NCBI GenBank assembly: GCA_022844485.1
Contig: JALHLQ010000001.1
Span: 248,001-312,000 of the forward strand
DNA: 64,000 nucleotides
Source: Xanthobacteraceae bacterium
Lineage (GTDB): Bacteria > Pseudomonadota > Alphaproteobacteria > Rhizobiales > Xanthobacteraceae
Direction: 5' to 3'
Shown here: in pieces, positions 26,158 through 34,601 of the stretch
Layout of the letters: each line of letters starts with the position of its first letter
How positions within the stretch are numbered: the first letter of the stretch is position 1
Made by a program: the position numbers and the translations under genes
Notes under the pieces: generated by a model
Seen by the model: the letters and a program-made list of their open reading frames with translations, nothing else
Told to the model about the DNA's origin: nothing
Database searches by the model: none

Positions 26158-27675
26158 CTATTCGGCGGCCACCGCAAGCGGCGCCTGCCGCTCGAACTCC
26201 GCGAGGCTTCGGGCAAGGCTCTCGCCATCAGGATCGAGCAGCGCCGCCGTCCGCGCGCTGGCGATGGCGTCGACCGCGCGCGCCACGGGAATCGTCCCGG
26301 CAAGTGCAGGACGGATCAGCCGCGTTTCGATGATGGCGAAGTTGGCGCTGCCGCGCGTATGCGTGTCGCCGTATCCTTTGATCAGGCGTGCGCACTCGGC
26401 GATCTCGAGCGCAAGCTCGCTCGAACGCTTCGATGCGTGAGCGATCGACCCGAGCCAGCCCTCGATGCTCATCTGCTCTTCCAGGTAGCGATAGGTGGAG
26501 CGCCGCACGCGCCGCAGTTTGGCCAGCATCCAGAAGCGCAGATAGCCGAGCACCGAGGTGCTCTTCACATGCATGCCGAAATAGGCTCGCCCGCGCCAGC
26601 CGCGCCGCTCGGCGTAGCCGAGCACGCGTGTCGCCAGCGATGGCGGCAGCACCTGGCAGATTTCGTCGAATCCGGGTTTCAGGAAATCGATGACCATGAA
26701 CGGCTCGTCGGGCCCGATCTTCTTCTCTTCGACAATACGGGCGAAGCGGGCAGGGTCGGCTTTCGCCTGCGCGACGCGGATGACGTCCTCGTACGACATG
26801 CGAACGGCGAGGTGCCGCGCGACCTCCGTCAGCAGCCGCGCATCCCCGGCGCGGAACGGCTGCAGCCGATCGAGATAGAGCCGCGCGTAAGCGACATCCT
26901 GATAGGCGGCAAGCCGCCGCACGCCTTCGATTGCGACATCGCGCGCCGCCGCGGGCCAGGCCGCGACTTCGGCCTCCAGCGATTCCGCGGTGTCGACCCG
27001 GCGGCCCGGCCGTTTGCGGTCGGGCACGACGGCGGCGGACTGGCGCCGGCGCACGGCTTCGAGTCCTGCCCGGAAGCCGCGCGCATTGGCATCGGCGGCT
27101 TTTCCCTCGTCGCGGATGGCGGCCTCGAAGGCCTCGAGCGGTATCGGCAACACGCCCGAGCCGGCGATGGCGCCGAGCATGACCGAGTTGATCATTGCGC
27201 CATTGTCGCGCGCAAGCGCATCCATGTCGAAGGCCACCCGCTCTTTTGCATTCTTTTCGATGGCCTTGAGCATCTTGCCGGAATCGAGCCGGCCGTCGCC
27301 CATCGCCATCTTTTCCGGCATCGTGTACATCCGGCTGGTCGACGTGATGACGAGCGTGCGATCGCGCGTGACGAAGCCATTGGCCACCGCGCGGCTTGCC
27401 TCCAACAGCTCGCTCGCGATCATCAGGTCGATATCGCCGATGCCCGGAACGAGGGCGAGCACAGGCTTTCGCGGGAGCTCGCGCGCGGGCGTGGGCACGA
27501 TTTCGATATAGTAGGTCGTCGATCCGGTCCGCTGCGCGACTCCGGGAATCGAGGTCGATTGCGCGGGGAAGCCCTGCCTGGCCGCCGCGGCGATGATCCA
27601 GTTCGTGAGTACGCCGCCGCCTTCGCCGCCGAGGGCGGAAATGAGGGCGGTGATCGGTCGCGTGGGCGAGCTCAT
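26158..27675 (-). CDS. iorB: Indolepyruvate:ferredoxin oxidoreductase beta subunit, extended form
   Basis: 505-residue subunit of a 2-oxoacid:ferredoxin oxidoreductase, acting with IorA to oxidatively decarboxylate aryl pyruvates to aryl-acetyl-CoA. The N-terminal ~190 residues form the gamma-type domain (ALGGEGGGVLTNWIIAAA, IPGVAQRTGSTTYYIE). The remaining ~310 residues form a DUF6537-like extension absent from archaeal IorB (~200 aa) but found in long single-chain bacterial enzymes. The ATG overlaps the iorA stop as ATGA. It is the last gene of the minus-strand run. Confidence 0.85.
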   Translation of the reverse strand: MSSPTRPITALISALGGEGGGVLTNWIIAAAARQGFPAQSTSIPGVAQRTGSTTYYIEIVPTPARELPRKPVLALVPGIGDIDLMIASELLEASRAVANGFVTRDRTLVITSTSRMYTMPEKMAMGDGRLDSGKMLKAIEKNAKERVAFDMDALARDNGAMINSVMLGAIAGSGVLPIPLEAFEAAIRDEGKAADANARGFRAGLEAVRRRQSAAVVPDRKRPGRRVDTAESLEAEVAAWPAAARDVAIEGVRRLAAYQDVAYARLYLDRLQPFRAGDARLLTEVARHLAVRMSYEDVIRVAQAKADPARFARIVEEKKIGPDEPFMVIDFLKPGFDEICQVLPPSLATRVLGYAERRGWRGRAYFGMHVKSTSVLGYLRFWMLAKLRRVRRSTYRYLEEQMSIEGWLGSIAHASKRSSELALEIAECARLIKGYGDTHTRGSANFAIIETRLIRPALAGTIPVARAVDAIASARTAALLDPDGESLARSLAEFERQAPLAVAAE

Positions 27676-29810
27676 GCGGCAGCCTTCACGCGCCCGCCGA
27701 GCCAGCCGATCACGCGCCGGCGCAGACGATGTGCAACACGGTCCCAGGCGCTCGGGTTGCGGATGATTTCCGCGCGGTAGAACGAGGGACACAGCACGGC
27801 CGCATGCGCGACTTCCCCGCACAGTCCGCAGCCGACACAGGATTCGATCACGCTTGCGACCGGATCGGAGCGCAGCGGATCGGGGCTCGGCTTCACGGTC
27901 AGTGACGGACAGCCGGAGAGACGGATGCAGGAATGATCGCCCGTGCAGATCTCGTCATCGACGCCGTAGCGCACCCGCACCACGCGCTCGCCGCGTGAGA
28001 GCATCTGCGCTTCTTCGGCACGCAGGCGGCGCTGTCGCGCAAGCTGGCATTCGCCATCCGCAATGATGACCTTGAGCCCGCGCTCGGTGGAGCGCATGGC
28101 CTCGATCAAGGTGTCGCGCACCTTGGCGACGCCGTAGGTTCGCACAGTCCGCAGCCACTTCACGCCCAGCGAACGCAAGGTCCTGGCGATATCCATGCCC
28201 GTCGCGCCGCCATCGCGCGCCTGCGCGCTTGAAGGCATGAACTGCTGGCCGGTTGCGGATGTATAACCGTTCTGCATGATGATCAGAACGCCGTCGCCTT
28301 TGTTGAAGAGATTGCTGGCGACGCCGGTGATCACGCCGTTGTGCCAGAATCCGCCATCGCCCATGATCGCGATCGGCTTGTTCTTCATATTGGGACCGAC
28401 CGCCGCCGCGCTGGCGAGACTCATGCCGTAGCCGAGGATCGAATTGCCGACGCTGAAGGGCGGCAGGGTCGCAAACGAGTGGCAACCGATGTCCGCCGAA
28501 ATGTGGATGGGCCCGAGCTCGCGCTCGGCGAGCTTGATGGCGCTGAAGACGGGACGCTCCGGGCAGCCCGTGCAGAACGTCGGCGGACGGGTCGGCAGTT
28601 CGCCCACCGATTGCGCCGCCGCCTCGCGGTGGCCGGTCATCTGCTGCACGAGCGCACCGGCTGCGTCGGCATCGAAGCCGCCGGGACGCGTTTCTTTCAG
28701 GAACGCCGCCAGCCCTTTCAGCAGCACCTCGGAGGTGTATTCGCCGGCATTCGGTAACGGACCCTTGCCATAAATGCGCGTCTGGATGTCGGCGCGGCGA
28801 AGCTCGGTGTTGATCGCCTGCTCGATATAGTCGGGATAGCCCTCCTCGACGATCAGGATGGCACGCTTGCCGGCGCAGAACGATGTCACTTCCTCCGGGA
28901 CGAGCGGGTAGGTGACGTTGAGCACGTAGATCGGCACGCGGGTGCCGCCGTAAAGATCGCCGAGGCCGATGCGTGTGAGCGCGCGCTGCACGCTGTTGTA
29001 AAGCCCGCCTTGCACGATGATGCCGATCTCGCCGAGGTCGCCGCCAAAAACCTCGTTCAGCCCGTGCTCGCGGATGAACTGCTGCGCGGCCGGCATGCGC
29101 TCCTCGACCTTCAGCCGCTCGTGGATGAAGGTCGAGGGCGGATGCGAGATGCGGCTGTAATCGAAGCGCGCCGGGCTCTGCAGCGGGTTGAGCGCGGAAT
29201 ACTTGCCGGCCCGGTTCGCCTTCGCCTCGAACTCTCCGGTGACGTGGCAGGCGCGAATGCGCAGCTCGAGCATCACGGGCGAATGGCTTGTCTCCGAGAG
29301 CTCGAAGCCTTTCTCCACGGTGCGTACGATTGTCGGAAGATCGGGCCGGGGATCGAGCAGCCAGATCGCGGATTTCATCGCATAGGCGTGGCTGCGTTCC
29401 TGAATGATGCTGGCGCCCTCGCCATAGTCCTCGCCGATGATGATCATGGCCCCGCCGACGACGCCGGGCGAGGCCAGATTCGAAAGCGCGTCGGCGGCGA
29501 CATTGGTGCCGACGATCGACTTCCAGGTCACCGCGCCGCGCAAGGGATAGTTGATCGATGCGCCGAGCATCGCGGCCGCGGAAGCCTCGTTCGTGCAGGT
29601 TTCCAGATGCACGCCGAGGTCGGCCATGATGTCCTCGGCCTCCACCAGCACGTCGACGAGGTGGGACACCGGCGCGCCCTGATAGCCCCCGACATAGCTG
29701 ACGCCGGATTGCAGCAGGGCTTTCGTGACCGCGAGGATGCCTTCGCCGCGAAAGGTCTCGCCGTCCCCCAGCTTGAGCGCTTGGACTTCCTTTTTGAACG
29801 ATCGTTCCAT
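27672..29810 (-). CDS. iorA: Indolepyruvate:ferredoxin oxidoreductase alpha subunit
   Basis: 712-residue TPP-dependent subunit. An N-terminal pyrimidine-binding domain (GGYQGAPVSHLVD) is followed by a transketolase-like C domain, a TPP pyrophosphate-binding domain (GDGGFWHNGVITGV and NGYTSATGQQ) and a C-terminal ferredoxin-type region with CVGCGLCGEVAHAAVLCP plus an upstream CTGDHSCIRLSGC. I chose ATG 29810; a GTG at 29816 is equally in frame. It stands 74 bp after the TRAP dctM stop, in the same direction, suggesting oxidation of an aryl-2-oxoacid derived from the imported acid (inference). Confidence 0.87.
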   Translation of the reverse strand: MERSFKKEVQALKLGDGETFRGEGILAVTKALLQSGVSYVGGYQGAPVSHLVDVLVEAEDIMADLGVHLETCTNEASAAAMLGASINYPLRGAVTWKSIVGTNVAADALSNLASPGVVGGAMIIIGEDYGEGASIIQERSHAYAMKSAIWLLDPRPDLPTIVRTVEKGFELSETSHSPVMLELRIRACHVTGEFEAKANRAGKYSALNPLQSPARFDYSRISHPPSTFIHERLKVEERMPAAQQFIREHGLNEVFGGDLGEIGIIVQGGLYNSVQRALTRIGLGDLYGGTRVPIYVLNVTYPLVPEEVTSFCAGKRAILIVEEGYPDYIEQAINTELRRADIQTRIYGKGPLPNAGEYTSEVLLKGLAAFLKETRPGGFDADAAGALVQQMTGHREAAAQSVGELPTRPPTFCTGCPERPVFSAIKLAERELGPIHISADIGCHSFATLPPFSVGNSILGYGMSLASAAAVGPNMKNKPIAIMGDGGFWHNGVITGVASNLFNKGDGVLIIMQNGYTSATGQQFMPSSAQARDGGATGMDIARTLRSLGVKWLRTVRTYGVAKVRDTLIEAMRSTERGLKVIIADGECQLARQRRLRAEEAQMLSRGERVVRVRYGVDDEICTGDHSCIRLSGCPSLTVKPSPDPLRSDPVASVIESCVGCGLCGEVAHAAVLCPSFYRAEIIRNPSAWDRVAHRLRRRVIGWLGGRVKAAA

Positions 29811-29884
29811 CTTCACGTCCCGGTGGATTCATCCTTGAGAAGCCCGAGCGGAAGCAAGGGCAACTCGAAGAGGAGGGACCAATT

Positions 29885-31186
29885 CTAATTCATTTGCGAG
29901 GGCAGCAACAACGAGATCTCCGGATATGCGGCCAAAAGGAACAGTCGCACGAAATCGACCAGGATGAAGGGAGTCACGCCCTTGTAGATGTCCCAGAGCG
30001 GGACGTCGCGCGCAATCGAGTTGATGACGAACACGTTCATGCCGATCGGCGGCATGATCATGCCAAGGCAAACGACCATGACGACGATGACACCGAACCA
30101 GATCGGATCGAAGCCGAGCTGGGTGATGACGGGAAAGATGATGGGAATGGTCAGGAGGACCATGGCCAGTTCGTCCATGACCGCGCCAAGGAGGATATAC
30201 ATCACGATGATGAGCGCCAGCACGCCATAGGGTCCGATCGGCAAGGTCAGGAGATAGCCCGCGACCGCCTGGGTCGTCTGCGTGATGACCAGGAAATAGC
30301 CGAAGAGAAAGGCGCCGATCACAATGGTGAAAATGGCCGCCGTCGTGCGCACGCTCTCGACCAGGCATTCGCGGATTGCCGCCATGGAAAGCCGCCCCCG
30401 GGCGAGCCCGATCAGGAATGCCCCGGCCGCCCCTGTTCCGGCCGCCTCCGTCGCCGTGAACAGTCCCCCATACATGCCACCGATGACAAAGACGAAAAGA
30501 AGCGCTGTCGCCCAGATGTCCTTGAGCGAGGCGACCCGCTCCCGCCAGGGCGTCCGGAAGCCGCGCGGCATCAGCTTCGGCCGGAAGTAGCCGACCGTCT
30601 GCACGGCGAGCAAGTAGAACGCCGTTCCGAGCAGGCCGGGGAGGATGCCTGCGACGAGCAGCTTCGAAATATCCTGCTCCGTCAGGATGCCGTAGAGCAC
30701 GAACATGACCGATGGCGGAATCATGATCCCGAGCGTTCCGCCTGCGGCGATGACCCCGGTCGCAATCCCCGGCTGGTAGCCCGCGCGACGCATCTCGGGC
30801 AGCGCGATGCTGGTCATGGTGGCGGCGGTTGCGACCGAGGAGCCGTTGATGGCGGCGAATCCCGCGCAGGCCGTCACCGTTGCCATCGCCAGTCCGCCCC
30901 GGCGGTGTCCGAGCCAGGCATTGCTGACGTGGAACAGCTCGCGGCTCATGCCGGACGCGGTGGCGAACGCGCCCATGAGGATGAACATGGGAATGACGGC
31001 GAGATCCCAGTCGGTCGAGACGCGGATCGGCGAATGCGTCAGCAGATTGAGGGCGGGGTTCATCGCCGACAGGAAGCCGAAACCTGCAACCCCGACAATG
31101 GCCATGGCGATGCCGATCGGCACGCGAAGCGCCATCAAACCGAAAAGCGCAACAAACCCGAGAATGGCGACGGTGCTCTGGGTCAT
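29885..31186 (-). CDS. dctM: TRAP transporter large permease DctM
   Basis: 433-residue large membrane subunit of a TRAP secondary importer, with about 12 hydrophobic segments. Family features include PIGIAMAIVGVAG near the N-terminus, MPIG-type loops (CLGMIMPPIGMNVFV), and LGIMIPPSVMFVLYG. The start overlaps the dctQ stop by 4 bp. With dctQ and dctP it forms a complete importer of organic acids driven by the sodium gradient. Confidence 0.92.
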   Translation of the reverse strand: MTQSTVAILGFVALFGLMALRVPIGIAMAIVGVAGFGFLSAMNPALNLLTHSPIRVSTDWDLAVIPMFILMGAFATASGMSRELFHVSNAWLGHRRGGLAMATVTACAGFAAINGSSVATAATMTSIALPEMRRAGYQPGIATGVIAAGGTLGIMIPPSVMFVLYGILTEQDISKLLVAGILPGLLGTAFYLLAVQTVGYFRPKLMPRGFRTPWRERVASLKDIWATALLFVFVIGGMYGGLFTATEAAGTGAAGAFLIGLARGRLSMAAIRECLVESVRTTAAIFTIVIGAFLFGYFLVITQTTQAVAGYLLTLPIGPYGVLALIIVMYILLGAVMDELAMVLLTIPIIFPVITQLGFDPIWFGVIVVMVVCLGMIMPPIGMNVFVINSIARDVPLWDIYKGVTPFILVDFVRLFLLAAYPEISLLLPSQMN

Positions 31187-31665
31187 CGGCGTTCCGCCTC
31201 GTTCACGAGCCGAAAGAGTCGGATCACCAGCAGAACCGTTGCGAACAGGACGCCGAGTGCCGCCAGCAGGTGAAACGGCCAGACCGGCAGCCGCAAGTCG
31301 AATGTCGCCTCATTGCTGCGGAACGTGCTCAGCACCTTGATGGCAAGCATCCACGTAAACAGTGCGGTGAAGGCGAGGGTCACGGTGGCGGCGAAGATGT
31401 CGATGGCGCGCTTCATTCCTGGGCCGGCCGCTTCCCAGAGAATATCCACCTGGATGTGCTGATTGCGATAGCTGGTCGAGGCGATCCCCCAGAAAACGGT
31501 GATGGCCAGCATGAGCCTTGACACGTCGTATCCGTCGGGAATGGCGAACCCGAAAAAGCCTCGCAGCATCACGCTGGCGAAAGTGATCAACGCAATGGCG
31601 GCGAGGAACGCCCCCGCCGCCAACTCCGTCAGATCGATCAGCCGGTCGATCCGGCTCCGTTCCAC
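31183..31665 (-). CDS. dctQ: TRAP transporter small permease DctQ
   Basis: 160-residue small membrane subunit with four hydrophobic helices (for example LAAGAFLAAIALITFASVM and AATVTLAFTALFTWMLAI), and the NQHIQVDIL segment typical of DctQ between helices. I chose GTG 31665 because GGAG lies 6 nt before it; a TTG at 31680 overlapping the dctP stop as TTGA is the alternative. Coupling to dctP is likely either way. Confidence 0.85.
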   Translation of the reverse strand: MERSRIDRLIDLTELAAGAFLAAIALITFASVMLRGFFGFAIPDGYDVSRLMLAITVFWGIASTSYRNQHIQVDILWEAAGPGMKRAIDIFAATVTLAFTALFTWMLAIKVLSTFRSNEATFDLRLPVWPFHLLAALGVLFATVLLVIRLFRLVNEAERR

Positions 31666-31676
31666 GGCACGCTCCG

Positions 31677-32696
31677 TCAATATGCCGCCTGATACTTGGC
31701 GAGACTGCCTTTCAGCTCTTTGAGGACGGCGTCGGGATCGAGGCCCGCCTTGCGCACGCCGTCGGCCCAGGTCTTCTCCAGCGGCTGCGTGGCTTTGCGC
31801 CACTGCTCCAGTTGCTGCGGCGTGATCTGATAGACCTCGTGTCCCGCCGCGCTGCGGAGCTTGTCGCGGCCGGCGGCTTCATAGTCGGCCCAAGGTCCCG
31901 CGACCCGGCCGGCCCATTCCGTCGTGCAGTGGTCGTCGATGACTTTCTTCTGCGCGGCCGACATGCCGTCGTATTTCGCCTTGTTCATCACCCACGCGAA
32001 CGTGGTCGCGTAGAGCGGCACGTCCATGTGGAACTTGACGGACTTGTCGAGCCCGAAGAGCAGCACCGATCCCCATGGGAACGTGACGGCGTCGGCCACG
32101 CCGCGCTCCAGCACTTCGCGCACTTCCGGGGCGGAAGCCTGCACATTGGTCCCGCCGAGCTGCGTGACCATGGCGGCGATGGTCGCGTGCGCCGGGCGGA
32201 TCTTCATGCCCTTGATCTCGTCGGGCGTGACCACCTTCTTCTTCGAATGCAGCGCGCCCGGATCGTGGAAGAACGCCAGGCAGAACTTCACGTCCTTCAT
32301 CTCGCTGCCGGCATACTTGCGGTACCAGGCGTCGAAGGCCTGCGAGCCGCCTTTTGCATTGCTCATGAGAAACGGCAATTCGCCCGCGCCGACCACCGGG
32401 AAGCGGCCGGGCTGATAGCCGGGATTGATGTAGGTGACATCCGCGATTCCATCCCGCGCCATGTCGTAATGGTCGAACGCCTTGCCGAGTTGCTGCGCCG
32501 GGAAGACGTTGAAGGTGATGGAGCCGCCCGAGGCCTTCTGCACCGAAGCGCCCCAGTCCTCCATCGCCTTCTGCAGCGGATGGGCGGGCGGCACCCAATG
32601 CGAAAGCTTCAGATGCACCGGCTTGTCTTGGGCGTTGGCGGATGCGACGCCGCAAAGCAGGACAGCCGCAACGAGCGACGGTAAACGAGCCTTCAT
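31677..32696 (-). CDS. dctP: TRAP transporter substrate-binding protein DctP
   Basis: 339-residue periplasmic receptor. GGGAGGAG precedes ATG 32696. The Sec signal MKARLPSLVAAVLLCGVASANA is cleaved about after ANA. The mature part starts VHLKLSHWVPPAHPLQ, and GMKIRPAH carries Arg167, the residue that pairs with the substrate carboxylate in this family. The ligand is unknown; the neighbours suggest an aromatic or branched 2-oxo or hydroxy acid. Confidence 0.88.
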   Translation of the reverse strand: MKARLPSLVAAVLLCGVASANAQDKPVHLKLSHWVPPAHPLQKAMEDWGASVQKASGGSITFNVFPAQQLGKAFDHYDMARDGIADVTYINPGYQPGRFPVVGAGELPFLMSNAKGGSQAFDAWYRKYAGSEMKDVKFCLAFFHDPGALHSKKKVVTPDEIKGMKIRPAHATIAAMVTQLGGTNVQASAPEVREVLERGVADAVTFPWGSVLLFGLDKSVKFHMDVPLYATTFAWVMNKAKYDGMSAAQKKVIDDHCTTEWAGRVAGPWADYEAAGRDKLRSAAGHEVYQITPQQLEQWRKATQPLEKTWADGVRKAGLDPDAVLKELKGSLAKYQAAY

Positions 32697-32759
32697 CGGC
32701 AACTCCTCCCTGGAGCGTTGTTGTTTCTCGCGGCAGTACGCCACGGGGGGTCCGGGCCG

Positions 32760-33182
32760 TCAATCGTCGGCCTGCATCCTCTCGATGATTTCGCGGGGTA
32801 CCGGCTGCGACCTGATATGCGCGGGGTTATCCGGATCCGCGACGACCCAGACGCGCGTTTCAAATCCTTCGGCGGCGAGCTTGTCGCCTTTGAGCATGCG
32901 GTGATGCACATCGAAGCTCGAGCGGCGGAACGCCGTCACCCTGGATTCGATATCGACGAACTCGCCGTAACGTGAGGGGATGTAGAACTTGGCGCGGATG
33001 TCGACCATCGGGATGCCCACCATGTCGAACTTCTGGCGCATCTCATACTTCTCGAAACCGGCGCGGCGGAAAAGCTCGTGCGTGCAATTGTCGAACCAGG
33101 CCACGTAGCGCGGGAAATAGACGATGCCGGCGGGATCGCAGTCGCCCCACTCGATCAGCACCGTGCGAAACGCCGTGAGCAT
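32760..33182 (-). CDS. Acyl-CoA thioesterase, 4-hydroxybenzoyl-CoA thioesterase/YbgC type
   Basis: 140-residue hot-dog-fold protein. The active-site segment WGDCDPAGIVYFPRYVAWFD carries Asp16, matching the catalytic Asp of FcbC-type thioesterases. It would hydrolyse an aryl- or acyl-CoA ester. It starts 19 bp after the SDR stop and sits upstream of the TRAP genes, so it is probably in the same operon as iorAB, whose product would be an arylacyl-CoA (inference). Confidence 0.82.
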   Translation of the reverse strand: MLTAFRTVLIEWGDCDPAGIVYFPRYVAWFDNCTHELFRRAGFEKYEMRQKFDMVGIPMVDIRAKFYIPSRYGEFVDIESRVTAFRRSSFDVHHRMLKGDKLAAEGFETRVWVVADPDNPAHIRSQPVPREIIERMQADD

Positions 33183-33201
33183 GGCCGCCGTCCGCAGACC
33201 A

Positions 33202-33963
33202 CTAGCGCGGCTGCATGCGCAGCGCGCCGTCGAGGCGAACGACTTCGCCGTTCAGATAGCGGTTCTGCACCATGTGCATGACGAGGTCCGCAAACTGCTC
33301 GGGCGCGCCGAGCACCTTCGGGAACGGGACCGAGGCGGCGAGGCTTTTCTGCACGTCGTCCGGAAGCGTCTTCAGCATCGGGGTGAGAAAGATGCCCGGC
33401 GCAATGGCGAGCACGCGCACGCCGATTTGCGCAAATTCGCGGGCCGCCGGAAGCGTCAGGGCGACGATGCCGCCTTTCGACGCCGAGTACGCGGCTTGCC
33501 CGATCTGCCCCTCATAGGCCGCAACCGAGGCGGTCGAGATGATCACCCCCCGCTCGCCGTCCTGCAGCGGCTCGGCCGAGCCGAGATCGGCCGCGACCAG
33601 CCGCATCAGGTTGAACGACCCGATCAGGTTGATCTTGATCACGCGTTCGAAATCGGCCAGCGGCATGGGGCCGTCGCGTCCGACAATGCGCTTGGCGGGT
33701 CCAATGCCCGCGCAGTTCACGAGGACTCGCGCCGCGCCTTGCTTCTGGCGCGCTTCGGCGACTGCGGCCGCCGCATTGTCGGAATCTGCGACGTCGCACT
33801 TGATGGCTATCCCGCCGATCTTTCCGGCCACCTCCCGCGCGCCCTCGAAATTCACGTCGAGAACGGAAACTTTGGCTCCCGCGTTTGCGAGTGCGACAGC
33901 CGTCGCCGCTCCCAGTCCCGAGCCGCCTCCGGTTACGATTGCGGCATGCCCCTTGACGTCCAT
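33202..33963 (-). CDS. Short-chain dehydrogenase, 3-hydroxyacyl-CoA dehydrogenase type II-like
   Basis: 253-residue classical SDR. Cofactor motif TGGGSGLG (11-18), NCAG at 83-86, and active-site Tyr159 and Lys163 (YSASKGG) are present. Asp36 (SVLDVN) predicts NAD over NADP. The C-terminal VLGAPEQFADLVMHMVQN and LNGEVVRLDGALRM match the HSD10/FadB-like group that oxidises 3-hydroxyacyl-CoA. It lies upstream of the thioesterase in the same operon. Confidence 0.85.
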   Translation of the reverse strand: MDVKGHAAIVTGGGSGLGAATAVALANAGAKVSVLDVNFEGAREVAGKIGGIAIKCDVADSDNAAAAVAEARQKQGAARVLVNCAGIGPAKRIVGRDGPMPLADFERVIKINLIGSFNLMRLVAADLGSAEPLQDGERGVIISTASVAAYEGQIGQAAYSASKGGIVALTLPAAREFAQIGVRVLAIAPGIFLTPMLKTLPDDVQKSLAASVPFPKVLGAPEQFADLVMHMVQNRYLNGEVVRLDGALRMQPR

Positions 33964-34072
33964 GGCGAAAATCCTTCGGCGATTGTCACAAGGCCGGTTT
34001 GCCGGCCGGCTTTCGTTGTGGCCTTGTCCGTCGCATCTCTGCGCTATGGGGTCAAGAATGAGGAGGACATGG

Positions 34073-34525
34073 TCAAATCACTTCAAAAACGTCGAGCCGG
34101 ACGGCGTTTGGCTCACGCGCGCCTCGCGCGACGGCAAGGATGCGATTGAGCCAGTTGAGCTCGGGCGCGCTCGTTTCAAACCGCATGGCAGTGCGAAAAT
34201 AATAGCTGTCGGCATCGGCCGGCTCGCCGCGCGCAAGCCGCGCCATCACCTCGGGCGGCCCGTGGCGAAGCCCTTCGCTGTTGACCAGGATGCGTGACCC
34301 GCCCTCCGCCTCGATCGTGTAGCGGGCCTGGATGTCGGCGACCCCGTCGGCTCGGATGATCTGCCAGTCTGCGCCGCCAGGCAGGATGACCCCCTTCAGC
34401 CGTCCGCCCTCGACCGACCCGCCCAGGATGCTGATGATCCGCCGCTCGCCATAGGGCGTCTGTCCAAGGTTCATGATTCCCGCAAGGCGGGCATGCACTT
34501 GGAATAGGGGCTCTTGTGCAATCAT
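34073..34525 (-). CDS. DUF3237 family protein
   Basis: 150-residue protein of the DUF3237 family, recognised by GERRIISILGGSVEGGRLKG, VILPGGADWQIIRADG, DIQARYTIEAE and the end segment YFRTAMRFETSAPELNWLN. No function is established for the family; it often stands beside aromatic-degradation genes. It is the first minus-strand gene of this run, 109 bp from the SDR, with a small GGCCGG-tttg-CCGGCC hairpin (33992-34007) in that gap that might attenuate. It is transcribed divergently from the amidohydrolase. Confidence 0.78.
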   Translation of the reverse strand: MIAQEPLFQVHARLAGIMNLGQTPYGERRIISILGGSVEGGRLKGVILPGGADWQIIRADGVADIQARYTIEAEGGSRILVNSEGLRHGPPEVMARLARGEPADADSYYFRTAMRFETSAPELNWLNRILAVARGAREPNAVRLDVFEVI

Positions 34526-34601
34526 CCTGCGTCCTGTTCATTGCTGCGCGGGTCATTGATGTTTTGCGTTGCGCGCAGCGCAAGAAATCCGGAGGGCGAA
34601 T

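Noticed and set aside
26359-27780. 473-codon plus-strand frame opposite iorB
   Set aside because: Antisense to a conserved enzyme, with composition typical of GC-rich shadow frames.
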